DNA from: Chloroflexota bacterium
Lineage (GTDB): Bacteria; Chloroflexota; UBA6077; CF-72
Assembly (NCBI GenBank): GCA_019247515.1
Contig: JAFAOS010000529.1
Location: forward strand, 1-64,000
Length of the DNA: 64,000 nt
Direction: 5' to 3'
Of this stretch, positions 1 through 8,002 are shown piece after piece. Each line of letters starts with the position of its first letter. The stretch's first letter is position 1. The position numbers and the translations under genes were made by a program. The notes beneath the pieces were generated by a model. The model did not search any database. It was not told the origin of the DNA and saw nothing but the letters and a program-made list of their open reading frames with translations.

Positions 1-798
1 CAGCAGCTCCGCGAGCCGGGTCACGGCAGTCTCGAACATCACCTTCCCTTTTTCGGGCGATGACAGGTGTGGATTGCCGATCGCTCCGGTTGGCGCGAGG
101 TCGGAGGTGATCCACGCTTCGATGACGTCCTGGCCTTTGAACGAGTAACCGATCAGCGGATTGGTCTCGTAGACGTAGCCCTCGGCACGCTCCATGTGGA
201 CCAGCTCCGGCGCGAGGTGGCGGACCATCGAGGTCTCCGAATCCCCCGCGTGCATGGCGATCGCGGATTCTTCGGCGCTGACCAGGCCGGGCACGCTGCC
301 GATGCTGCCGCTGTGAATCTTGAAGATGCGCATGTCCGTTTCCAGACGCAGGTCGCGGAAGAAATCGTCGATCGCGCCGACGTTGCCGCCGTGGCTACCG
401 AACAGCACCAGCTTGTTGAATCCGCTTCTGGCAACCGAAGTGGCGATATCGAGCATGACCATGCGCAACGTCTCGCCGCGGAAGCTCAACGTGCCCGCAA
501 AATTGCGATGCTCCTCACTTTTGCCCAGATTGGTGGGCGGCAGCGCCAGCACCACGACGTCCTCCGGCAATCGGCCCAGCGCGGCGCCGAGCGTTTCCAT
601 GCCGTTGAGCGTGTCGGTGATCGTCGGCAGGTGCGGTCCATGCTGCTCGACGGCGCCGACGTTCAACACCGCGGTGGCATTCGGGTCCGACCGCGCGAGC
701 TCCGCGATCTCGGGACCGGTGTAGTAACCCCAGAAGCGGTTGGGCGGCACCGGTCCGTGGACGCTCACCTGCAGGTGAGCGGGCAGCTTCTTCAACAT
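1..798 (-). CDS. Creatininase-family amidohydrolase, 3' end cut by window edge
   Basis: Absent from the ORF track because it runs off the left edge. My translation of the reverse strand from the ATG at 798 stays open for 266 codons. Hallmarks of the creatininase / creatinine amidohydrolase family (metal-dependent C-N amide hydrolases; MftE belongs here too) are EQHGPHLPTITD near residues 51-62, FGSHGGN near 133-139 and HAGDSETS near 183-190. These carry the Glu/His/Asp metal ligands. The start lies 2 nt after the stop of the LLM gene, so the two form an operon read leftward. No mycofactocin gene is visible, so I do not call it MftE. The substrate is unknown; a cyclic or linear amide is likely. 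Confidence 0.88.
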   Translation of the reverse strand, partial: MLKKLPAHLQVSVHGPVPPNRFWGYYTGPEIAELARSDPNATAVLNVGAVEQHGPHLPTITDTLNGMETLGAALGRLPEDVVVLALPPTNLGKSEEHRNFAGTLSFRGETLRMVMLDIATSVARSGFNKLVLFGSHGGNVGAIDDFFRDLRLETDMRIFKIHSGSIGSVPGLVSAEESAIAMHAGDSETSMVRHLAPELVHMERAEGYVYETNPLIGYSFKGQDVIEAWITSDLAPTGAIGNPHLSSPEKGKVMFETAVTRLAELL

Positions 799-800
799 CG

Positions 801-1958
801 TCACGCGCTCCTTGACAGCTCGCCAAGCGCCTCACCGCTCAGGACCGGCATGATGTCGCGGCAAAACCGATCGAGCTGGTCGAGCGTGTCGCGCTGGGTC
901 ATGCCCGGATAATGCGGAAAAATGGTCAAATACTCCACGCCGAGCTGCTCGCACATCGCCACCAGCTCGTCGCGCACCGCGCTGCTGGTGCCCACGAGAT
1001 ACGAGCCCTGCTCCATGGATTCCTCGAGCGAAAACGGCGGCCGATTCGCCAGCGCCGGATTCGACCTGACGGTGTTCGGCCAGATCAGCTTGCGCAGCTC
1101 ATCGTGTCCCGGCCGCGCCACGCGTTTGGCCTCCTCCAGCGAGTCGCCGATATGCGTGTTGACCACCAGCATGCGGTCTTCACCCGGTCGCAGCCGGACC
1201 CCGTGGAATTCCTTGACAAGCTCCGCATACCGATTCCAGACCTGGGCCAGGCGGTCCCTGGGCGTTTGCCAGAACACCGCCACGTGCCGCTGGCGAGCGG
1301 CGTACGTCAGCGTGTCGTCGCTCCTGACCGCCTGATAAATGCGGACCGGGTCCGTCAGGGGTCGGGGTACGAGCGAAAGTCGCGTGACCGGTGCGTCGCG
1401 GAACTCCAGGCCGTTGGGCGGCAGATCGTAGTGCTTGCCGTGGAAGCTGAACTCCTCCATGCCGATCGCCGCTTTGAAGATGGCGACCTGCTCTTCGAAG
1501 ACCTCGCGATTGTGGACGTCGTCGGGATCGCCGGCCCAGCCGACATTCACGCCGAACGGGTTGGACTCTTTCGGCTCGGTGCCACGGCCCAGTCCGCACA
1601 ACAGGCGGCCACCGGAGAGCACGTCGGCGAGCGCGTAGTCTTCGGCGAAGCGTACCGGGTGCCAGGAGGTCAGGACGTGTACCAGCGAGCCGAAGCGCAT
1701 GCGCGTGGTGCGTTCGGCAAGCACCGCGTTGAGCAGGACCACGTTCGGGACGACTTCGAAACCGTGGTGCTGGAAGTGGTGCTCGGCCGTCCACATCGAG
1801 TCGAAGCCCAGCTTCTCAGCGTGCTGGGCGTAGACGGTCAGATCGCGGTAGACCCGCCGATAGTCGGCCTGGGTGTAGCGGCGATGTTCCGCCCGCGGAC
1901 CGCCGACGCCGGCGTCGGGCATGTCGACGGTGCCGAAGAAGAAAGTCCCGAATTTCAA
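801..1958 (-). CDS. LLM-class flavin-dependent oxidoreductase
   Basis: A 385-aa protein with the bacterial-luciferase-like TIM barrel: N-terminal MKFGTFFFGTV strand, then 'GFDSMWTAEHHFQ' (the W-x-x-E-H-H segment typical of LLM proteins) and 'LSGGRLLCGLGRGT' further on. Family members use FMN or F420 to oxidise or monooxygenate small organics. The start is TTG (codon at 1958-1956), chosen because a strong AGGAGG lies about 11 nt upstream and the protein begins at the first barrel strand. It is the first gene of a two-gene operon with the creatininase-family gene 2 nt downstream, which suggests sequential attack on one nitrogen-containing compound (inference). Divergent from the NUDIX gene across about 100 bp. 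Confidence 0.9.
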   Translation of the reverse strand: MKFGTFFFGTVDMPDAGVGGPRAEHRRYTQADYRRVYRDLTVYAQHAEKLGFDSMWTAEHHFQHHGFEVVPNVVLLNAVLAERTTRMRFGSLVHVLTSWHPVRFAEDYALADVLSGGRLLCGLGRGTEPKESNPFGVNVGWAGDPDDVHNREVFEEQVAIFKAAIGMEEFSFHGKHYDLPPNGLEFRDAPVTRLSLVPRPLTDPVRIYQAVRSDDTLTYAARQRHVAVFWQTPRDRLAQVWNRYAELVKEFHGVRLRPGEDRMLVVNTHIGDSLEEAKRVARPGHDELRKLIWPNTVRSNPALANRPPFSLEESMEQGSYLVGTSSAVRDELVAMCEQLGVEYLTIFPHYPGMTQRDTLDQLDRFCRDIMPVLSGEALGELSRSA

Positions 1959-2061
1959 GCTTGAGCAAACCTCCTGGCGCGTGCCTGGCGCTCCCAGTTG
2001 AAGAGCCTACACGGCCAGGCGGCCCGCCCGCACACGCGCGGGTACCCTGTGAGCCTCAGAG

Positions 2062-2577
2062 GTGTACGTATTTCGCTTCTGCCCCGACTGCGGCAGCCCA
2101 CTCCCGCCGCCCGAGGACGCGTCCGGGCGATTGAGTGCCCAGGTGTGCAGTGCCTGCGGCTCGATCCACTTTCGCAACGCCAAGCCGTGCGCTGGCGCGC
2201 TCGTCGTGCGTGATGGCCAGGTGCTGCTCGGTCGCCGCGCGATCGAACCCGGGCTGGGTCTCTGGGACATTCCCGGCGGCTTCCTCGAACCCTGGGAGCA
2301 CCCCGCGGACGGCGCCGCGCGCGAGATCGCCGAGGAAACGGGCCTCCGCGTCCGGATGGCGGCACTGCTGACCGTGGTCATGGACAGCTACCACGACCAG
2401 TTCTACACGCTCAACATCTACTACCTGGCCGAAATTGTGGACGGTGAGGTCCAGGCCGCAGACGACCTCGCTGAGCTGCGCTGGTTTGGGGCCGACGCGC
2501 TGCCGGACGAGTTCGCCTTCGCCCACTGCGCGGCAGTGATGGACACTTGGCTCTCCACGTTGAAGAGCGGAGCCTGA
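2062..2577 (+). CDS. NUDIX hydrolase with N-terminal zinc ribbon
   Basis: A 171-aa protein. Two CxxC pairs at the N-terminus (CPDCG and CSACG) form a zinc ribbon as in NADH pyrophosphatase NudC-like and ADP-ribose pyrophosphatase-like proteins. The NUDIX box is complete: GFLEPWEHPADGAAREIAEE followed by TGL fits Gx5Ex7REUxEExGU. The enzyme should hydrolyse a nucleoside diphosphate linked to another moiety with Mg2+. Start is GTG at 2062, just before the first cysteine pair; no clear Shine-Dalgarno. The stop codon abuts the stop codon of the convergent MFS gene (TGATCA at the junction), leaving no terminator space. Confidence 0.9.
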   Translation: MYVFRFCPDCGSPLPPPEDASGRLSAQVCSACGSIHFRNAKPCAGALVVRDGQVLLGRRAIEPGLGLWDIPGGFLEPWEHPADGAAREIAEETGLRVRMAALLTVVMDSYHDQFYTLNIYYLAEIVDGEVQAADDLAELRWFGADALPDEFAFAHCAAVMDTWLSTLKSGA

Positions 2578-3864
2578 TCAGGAGCCGGAGCCGGCGTGGG
2601 CCATGGCGGTGGACTCTTCACTGGCGTGATGCGTCCGCAGGTAGTACAGCCCGAGCCCGATGCCCAGCAGGCAGCACGCGGCGTTGGTGACCAGCGCGGC
2701 GCGGATGTCCCAGCGGTCGGCCACCGCGCCCGTCAGGCCGGCCCCGAGCGGAGTCGTGCCTACAAAGACCAGGTTGTAAATCCCCATGACCCGACCGCGC
2801 AGCTCGGATGGCGCCGCGAGCTGCACGCGCGTATTGGCCGTCGTCGAGAACGAGACACTCCAGAACCCCTGGGCCAGCAGCAGGACGATGGCCGCCAGAT
2901 AAAACGGCGCCAGACCCAGTAAGCCCAGGACCACCGAAAACGCCGTCGCGGTGAACGTCAGCGCCCGAACCGTGCTGCGACCCTGCCCCGCCGCGAAGAA
3001 CGCGCCCGCGATGGAGCCAATGCCCAGTGCCGAGTTCAGACCGCCGAAGCCGAGCGCGCTCGAGTCCAGCGCGAAACGCGCCAGCAGCGGCAGGACGACG
3101 TTGAAGTTGTAGCCGAACGTCCCGAGCGCGCAGACAAGGATCAGCGTGAAGGCCACATCGGGGGTCCGCCAGGAATAGACAAAGCCTTCGATGATCTGTC
3201 CGGCCAGTCCGGTTCGTCGGGTGTTGAGCACCAGCCGAAACTCCGACGATCGCATCATCAGCAAAGCGACGATCACGGCCAGGAAGCTCACGCCGTTCAG
3301 CAGAAAGCAGCCCGCGACTCCGACCAGCACGATGCCGAGTCCGCCCAACGCCGGGCCCACCACGCGCGCCGCGTTCAGCATGGCGGAGTTGAGCGCCACC
3401 GCGCTCGCCACGTATTCGCGATCGACCAGCTCTGAGGCCAGCGCCCGGCGCGCGGGCTGGTCCACGGCCGACGTGATCCCCAGCATCAGCGCCAGGGCGT
3501 AGACCTGCCATAACTGGACCGCGCCGGTCAGGACCAGGAATCCCAGCGCGAAGGCCTGCAGCATTTGCAGCGTCTGCGTCACGACCAGGAGGTCGCGCTT
3601 GGCGACACGGTCGGCGAGCGCGCCGCCGCCCCAGAGCGTGAAGAACAGCACTGGCACGAACTGCACGGCGGTCACCGTGCCGAGCGCCAGCGGCGAGCCG
3701 GTCAGGTCGAGCACCAGCCACGCCTGCGCGGTGCGCTGCATCCACGTCCCGACCTGGGAGACCAACTGGCCGATCAGATACAGGGGATAGTTCCGCTCGT
3801 GGAGCGCGCCCAACGAGCGCTGCATGCGCTCGGAGCGGAACGTCCTGCTGCTCAGTACCGCCAC
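2578..3864 (-). CDS. MFS transporter (MFS_3 / EntS-like exporter)
   Basis: A 428-aa hydrophobic protein with about 12 predicted membrane segments. The opening 'NYPLYLIGQLVSQVGTWMQ' and 'AQAWLVLDLTGSPLALGTV' are characteristic of the MFS_3 group (enterobactin exporter EntS-like and macrolide-efflux-like), followed by the 'ADRVAKRDLL' cytoplasmic loop motif and 'LNSAMLNAARVVGPALGG' in TM5. Likely a proton-driven exporter of small molecules; the substrate cannot be told. The ORF starts with GTG at 3864; an internal ATG 13 codons later (3825) is equally credible since family members start just before the first helix. The upstream gap holds a family A repeat. Confidence 0.88.
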   Translation of the reverse strand: MAVLSSRTFRSERMQRSLGALHERNYPLYLIGQLVSQVGTWMQRTAQAWLVLDLTGSPLALGTVTAVQFVPVLFFTLWGGGALADRVAKRDLLVVTQTLQMLQAFALGFLVLTGAVQLWQVYALALMLGITSAVDQPARRALASELVDREYVASAVALNSAMLNAARVVGPALGGLGIVLVGVAGCFLLNGVSFLAVIVALLMMRSSEFRLVLNTRRTGLAGQIIEGFVYSWRTPDVAFTLILVCALGTFGYNFNVVLPLLARFALDSSALGFGGLNSALGIGSIAGAFFAAGQGRSTVRALTFTATAFSVVLGLLGLAPFYLAAIVLLLAQGFWSVSFSTTANTRVQLAAPSELRGRVMGIYNLVFVGTTPLGAGLTGAVADRWDIRAALVTNAACCLLGIGLGLYYLRTHHASEESTAMAHAGSGS

Positions 3865-3885
3865 TCTAGATCAAAAAATGTTCTG

Positions 3886-4015
3886 CTTCTCTTTCAAGAG
3901 AAGATTTTGCCCCTTCATGCGGTACAGACGCGCCAGCGAACTGCATCACGCTGGCGCGCCCGTTCGGCCCTCAGGGTCACAGATTCCACCTGCGGTGGAG
4001 CCCTTCAGCTGAGCT
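3886..4015 (-). repeat. Family A intergenic repeat, diverged copy
   Basis: Single diverged copy of the two-hairpin element. It has CTTCTCTTTCAAGAGAAG (3886-3903, perfect palindrome), a private inner hairpin GCGCCAGCG...CGCTGGCGC (3930-3957, 9-bp stem) and TCCACCTGCGGTGGA (3985-3999). Read on the minus strand it follows the stop of the PEP-type gene and precedes the MFS gene, the same orientation relative to its neighbours as most other copies. Confidence 0.75.
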
Positions 4016-4038
4016 TGCATGACCACCATAGCTACAGG

Positions 4039-5676
4039 CTAGCGCGAGTCGATACGCACGAGCCCCCGACCCCCGTCGACGGTAATGGTCATGCCGTCAC
4101 GCAGCACGGCCGTGCCGACGTGCGTGCCCACCACCGCGGGCAGTCCAAACTCGCGCGCGACGATCGCGCAGTGGCTCAGGATGCCGCCGGAGTCGGCAAC
4201 CACCGCGCGTACGGTCGCGAACAGGGGCACCCAGGTGGGCACCGTCATCTCGCACACCATGATGTCGCCTTGCTGGAGCTTGCTGGCTTCCACGAGCGTG
4301 CGCACGACCTTGGCAGTGCCCTGGGCGGTGCCGGGCGAGGCGGGGACGCCGTTGATGATGCTGGGGTCGGTACTGGGCTCGATCGGCAGGAATCCCAGCA
4401 TCTTGTCGACGATTGCGACGAAGAACGGATCCGGGTTGGCGGGCGTCGGCTCGCCGAGGTGGTCTGGCGGCACGATGCTGGTGGCTGCCTGAAAGGCGGC
4501 GCGACGCTCCGCCACCTGCGCGCGGAAATCCACCTTCTCGTTAAGCGCCTTTCGAATTTCATCCTTGTACAGGTACAGCACGTCATCGGCGCGCTCCACC
4601 ACTCCGCGCTGCACCAGCCGCTTGCCGACGCTGAGAAAGAAGCGGCGCAACGCGGCGACTCCCATCTGGTCGATCCAGTAACTGTGGTCCTCCACCACGC
4701 GCGTGTTGTATTTGGATGCCTCCATCAGCTCGTCGAAGCGACGCACTTTTGCGGGGTCGGAGGCCAGCCTGGCGCGCGCCGCGCTCGCCAGCGCCTCGCG
4801 TCGCTCGCTGGCTCGCACCATCGCCAGCGCCGGATTGTGCTCCTCGCCGAGACGCACATAACCCTGAATGGTGTTGAGCGGAATGGTCAGATCTTCGCGC
4901 CAGGTCGCGTCGCCAACCTCGTAGATGCCGTCGCTGCGCCAGCCGAATTCGTCGAGGTACGTGTGTAGCTGGTCCAGCAGGGCTTTGCCTTCGGCGGATG
5001 TCTCGAGGGCAGCCGGGATCTCTGCCGGGTCCAGCTCGAAAATCTTTGAAAGCGCCGGACTGGCTTTGACGGTCCGACTCAAGCGCCAGAGGCCGGAGCC
5101 CGCGTCGATGGACTTTGTCTTGTAACCCTGGAGCAACTGCCACGCTTCATTGCGATCCGCGGGTTGGATTTCCGCGTTGTAGAACTCGGTGAGGGCGGTC
5201 GCGGGCAGCAGCGACAGGTTGATCCAGCCATGGATTTCCCACATGTAGACGTGGTTTTTCATCTGCTCTTCGAAGGCCGCGCGGAGCTCCGCATCGCTCA
5301 TCGCGTCGAAGTCCGTGGTGCGGAGCTTCTGGAGGATGGGAATCAACGACGGTTCCCATTCGTTGATCCAGCGGTCGCCGGTGCGGAACGCGATCTTCTC
5401 GAGTGACTGGGAGTACTCGTTCAGGTCGGTGGTCGGCGGGGTGAAATCCGCGTCGGGCGTGAAGGCGGCGTACAGGTAGTTGTTGACCATTCGACACCGC
5501 AGGGCCAGCGGCGAACCGAAGCCGTGCTGGGCGATGGTAAAGCCCTCGCTCATACCCATGACCACCGCGTCGCCCGCGAGTGGGGTCAGCGGGCGCGGCG
5601 CATGGATCTTGTCCCAATCCCAGTACCCGGGGATCTCCTGCGGAGACGGAAACGCGATCTGGGCTTCCGACGTCAT
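4039..5676 (-). CDS. PEP-utilising enzyme swivel-domain protein (stand-alone)
   Basis: A 545-aa protein with the start moved to the ATG at 5676, which is preceded by GGGAGGT at 7 nt; the longer ORF start at 5787 lacks this. The C-terminus holds the mobile phosphohistidine domain of PEP synthase / PPDK / rifampin phosphotransferase: GGILSHCAIVAREFGLPAVV at about residues 497-516, with His502 as the expected phospho-carrier, then 'DGMTITVDGGRGLV'. No ATP-grasp nucleotide domain and no PEP/pyruvate barrel are present. The N-terminal 400 residues are helical and Trp/Tyr-rich ('YWDWDKIHAPRPLTPL'), as in uncharacterised PEP-utilising proteins and the larger subunit of phenylphosphate synthase. It probably needs a separate ATP-grasp partner not found in this window. 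Confidence 0.8.
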   Translation of the reverse strand: MTSEAQIAFPSPQEIPGYWDWDKIHAPRPLTPLAGDAVVMGMSEGFTIAQHGFGSPLALRCRMVNNYLYAAFTPDADFTPPTTDLNEYSQSLEKIAFRTGDRWINEWEPSLIPILQKLRTTDFDAMSDAELRAAFEEQMKNHVYMWEIHGWINLSLLPATALTEFYNAEIQPADRNEAWQLLQGYKTKSIDAGSGLWRLSRTVKASPALSKIFELDPAEIPAALETSAEGKALLDQLHTYLDEFGWRSDGIYEVGDATWREDLTIPLNTIQGYVRLGEEHNPALAMVRASERREALASAARARLASDPAKVRRFDELMEASKYNTRVVEDHSYWIDQMGVAALRRFFLSVGKRLVQRGVVERADDVLYLYKDEIRKALNEKVDFRAQVAERRAAFQAATSIVPPDHLGEPTPANPDPFFVAIVDKMLGFLPIEPSTDPSIINGVPASPGTAQGTAKVVRTLVEASKLQQGDIMVCEMTVPTWVPLFATVRAVVADSGGILSHCAIVAREFGLPAVVGTHVGTAVLRDGMTITVDGGRGLVRIDSR

Positions 5677-5748
5677 CTGCGCACCTCCCTCTGTGGTTGC
5701 CAGCGTTCTGGTGAGCGTATCAGCCCACGTGCCTGCGATCATGAGCGA

Positions 5749-6870
5749 GTGTCCGATTCGTTCGCGACCAGGGGCATCGTCGAGCACGTACTCGGCAATC
5801 GCCTGAATATCCTGCTTGTCGCGCTGCCGTTCGCCCTGGTGCTGGACTTCGCCGGCGCCAGCGACGTGCTGGTGTTTTTGTTGTCAGCCGTTGCCGTGGT
5901 GCCGCTGGCGGGACTCATCGGCAATGCCACGGACCAGGCGGCGCGCTACGTTGGGCCCAGCCTGGGCGGATTCTTGAACGCGACGTTCGGCAACGCAGCG
6001 GAACTGATCATCGCGGTAGTGGCGCTGCGTGCCGGCCTGGTCGAAGTGGTGAAGGCCTCCCTGACCGGCAGCCTGCTGGGCAATGTGCTGCTGGTCCTGG
6101 GCGCGGCGATGCTGGTCGGCGGCTGGGGACGCGAGCGACAGGTCTTCAACCGGACCGCCGTGGGCGTCAGCGGCGGCCTGCTGCTGCTCACGGTGGGCGC
6201 CGTGCTCATGCCGGACATCTACGCGGAAACCCTCAACGGCGACCAACCCGTGCGTTCGCCAAACATCCTGGTCATCAGCGTGCTGGTCTCGATCGTCATG
6301 CTCGGCGCGTACGGCGCCAGCCTGGTGTTCTCGCTGAAGACGCACCGGCCGATGCTGGGCGCGGCGGCGCCCGAGGAGCAGGCGCTGCCCATGTTGACGC
6401 GTCGGAACGCCATCGTGCTGCTGGCGGTCGCGACCGTATTGACGGCGGTCGCCGCGGAGGTCCTCGTCGGTTCCGTCGAGGATGCCGCCAGGACACTGGG
6501 GTTGTCGGACCTCTTTGTCGGCGCGGTGATCGTCGCCATCGTCGGCAACGCGGCCGAACACTTCTCGGCTGTCATGTTCGCGCGGCGGGACCACATGGAC
6601 CTGACAGTCGGCATCGCCCTGGGCTCCGCCAGCCAGGTAGCCCTGCTGGTTGCGCCGGTGGCCGTGCTCGTATCGCTCGTGGTGGGCCATCCAATGGCGC
6701 TGGTGTTCGACCACTTCGAGCTGGGTGCGATCCTGATCGCGGTCCTGGGCGTGTGCTTCCTGAGCCTGGACGGCGAGTCGAACTGGTTCGAGGGTGTGCT
6801 GCTCCTGGCGATCTATCTGATCATCGCCATCATCTTCTTCTTCGTGCCTGAAACCAGCATCACGCCCTGA
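5749..6870 (+). CDS. Ca2+/H+ antiporter, CaCA superfamily (Cax/ChaA type)
   Basis: About 373 aa with 10-11 predicted membrane helices. Two inverted CaCA repeats are visible: 'GGFLNATFGNAAELIIAVVA' in the first half and 'VGAVIVAIVGNAAEHFSAVM' in the second, each with the conserved GNAAE carrying the Glu that coordinates the cation. The acidic loop typical of this family separates the halves. I start at GTG 5749 (VSDSFATRGIVEHV) because the ORF upstream (from 5524) is the antisense shadow of the PEP-type gene; the divergent gap is then 72 bp. It should expel Ca2+ (or other cations) in exchange for protons across the inner membrane. Family A repeats follow its stop codon. Confidence 0.9.
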   Translation: MSDSFATRGIVEHVLGNRLNILLVALPFALVLDFAGASDVLVFLLSAVAVVPLAGLIGNATDQAARYVGPSLGGFLNATFGNAAELIIAVVALRAGLVEVVKASLTGSLLGNVLLVLGAAMLVGGWGRERQVFNRTAVGVSGGLLLLTVGAVLMPDIYAETLNGDQPVRSPNILVISVLVSIVMLGAYGASLVFSLKTHRPMLGAAAPEEQALPMLTRRNAIVLLAVATVLTAVAAEVLVGSVEDAARTLGLSDLFVGAVIVAIVGNAAEHFSAVMFARRDHMDLTVGIALGSASQVALLVAPVAVLVSLVVGHPMALVFDHFELGAILIAVLGVCFLSLDGESNWFEGVLLLAIYLIIAIIFFFVPETSITP

Positions 6871-6877
6871 CGGGGTT

Positions 6878-7350
6878 GCTGACCAGGTCTGCTGTCTGTT
6901 CGGAGAAGAATTGCCGGCACTGCGAAATATGGCGGCCATAAACGTGAGCTAGCGCCCTCTCCACGAACGCAGGTTCAGTGATTCCACCTACGGTGGAGCC
7001 CTTCGAGAGGTTTTTCGTCGACCTGCTACGGTGGAGCCCTTCGAGAGGTTTTCATCGACCTGATAACGGGCTGCTGACGAAGATCTGCTTCTCTGCAGAG
7101 AAGATTTGTCGGCACCGCGAAAGGTGGCGGCCACAAGCGGCAGCTAGCGCCCTGTCGACGAACGCAGGTTCAGTGATTCCACCTACGGTGGAGCCCTTCG
7201 AGAGCGTTCCAGCAACCTGCTACGGTGGAGCCTTCGAGAGGTTTTTCGTCAACCTGCCAACGGCTTGCTGACGAGGTCTGCTTCTCTGCAGAAAAGAATT
7301 GCCGGCACTTCGAGAGGTTTCCATCAACCTGCCACCTTGAGCCCGTCGAA
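6878..7350. repeat. Family A repeat block, two full copies plus fragments
   Basis: This fills the 540-bp gene-free gap. It holds TCCACCTACGGTGGA at 6983-6997 and 7178-7192, CTTCTCTGCAGAGAAG at 7088-7103, a decayed version of the same hairpin at 7281-7296, and extra fragments of the 'CTACGGTGGAGCCCTTCGAG' end at about 7025 and 7218. The copies are degenerate relative to those at 17.1 and 21 kb, so this block looks older. Its orientation is opposite to that of both flanking plus-strand genes, the only such case in the window. The ORF-track proteins here (6978..7271 and the first 62 codons of 7225..7935) are repeat translations, not genes. Confidence 0.8.
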
Positions 7351-7410
7351 CGGTTTCATCAAGCTGCTGAGGCCTTGTTACGCCGGAGGCGGCTTCGCCG
7401 TGAACTTCGT

Positions 7411-7935
7411 ATGAAACATGTGCTCATGGCCGCCGGAGGCGCGGCCTTGCTTCTGCTCGGCGCACTCGGAGTGGGTTACGCACAATCCACCCCTGCTCAA
7501 ACGCCGACCGCGACCCAGACTGCCGCCAAACAGCGGCGCCAGGCAATCATCTCCGATGCCGCGAGCCAGCTCGGCGTGAGCGCCGATCAGCTCCAGCAGG
7601 CGCTGACCCAGGCTCGCAAAAATGTCGGCGGCCGCGCCAGACCCCTGGCCGACCTTCGCAAAGACGAGCTGCAGGTCGCGGCCAGGGCGCTCGGCGTGAG
7701 CGACGTCAAAGCACTCCGCGCTCAGCTCGCGGGCACGACGCTGACCGCCGTGGCCCAGACCCACAACGTCCAGCCCTCGAGCGTCTCGGCCGCGATCATG
7801 TCCGACATTACCAGCAAGCTCCAGGCCGACGTCGCCGCGGGTAGCGTCAACGCCAATCAGGTGGCGACACTGACGCAGCGCGCACAGAACCGGGTCAACG
7901 CGTTGATGACCCATCAGTGGCCGGCATCACGCTAG
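7411..7935 (+). CDS. Small secreted protein with LGVSxDQLQ / LTAVAQ helical repeats
   Basis: A 174-aa protein from ATG 7411 (the ORF upstream is family A repeat). The signal peptide is clear: MKHVLMAAGGAALLLLGALG with cleavage near GYAQS. The mature part carries short helical modules: 'SQLGVSADQLQQALTQARK' and 'ALGVSDVKALRAQLAGTTL' followed by 'TAVAQTHNVQPSSVSAAI'. The same module (LGIS-DQLQ, SLAQV-QQHG) occurs in the secreted protein at 32981-33421, so the two are distant paralogues. No enzymatic motif is visible; an extracellular or cell-wall-associated structural or inhibitory role is possible. The stop codon lies inside a tandem duplication (7921-8000). Confidence 0.8.
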   Translation: MKHVLMAAGGAALLLLGALGVGYAQSTPAQTPTATQTAAKQRRQAIISDAASQLGVSADQLQQALTQARKNVGGRARPLADLRKDELQVAARALGVSDVKALRAQLAGTTLTAVAQTHNVQPSSVSAAIMSDITSKLQADVAAGSVNANQVATLTQRAQNRVNALMTHQWPASR

Positions 7936-8000
7936 CGGACCACGCATATTGAGACCTGCGTGGCCGGCCTTACGCTAGCGGACCACGCATAATGAAACCG
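7921..8000 (+). repeat. 36-bp imperfect tandem duplication across a stop codon
   Basis: Two copies, 43 bp apart (7921-7956 and 7964-7999), share ACGCTAGCGGACCACGCATA followed by WTGARACC. The first copy carries the stop codon of the secreted protein gene. The second ends just before the ATG of the monooxygenase and contains CATAAT, a possible -10 element for that gene (inference). Confidence 0.7.
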
Positions 8001-8002
8001 GC

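Noticed and set aside
5884-6939. 351-aa minus-strand ORF rich in Gln, His and Arg
   Set aside because: Antisense to the well-supported Ca2+/H+ antiporter; composition is a typical GC-rich shadow.
7225-7410. N-terminal extension of the 7225..7935 ORF
   Set aside because: The extra 62 codons are read through family A repeats; the signal peptide starts at ATG 7411.
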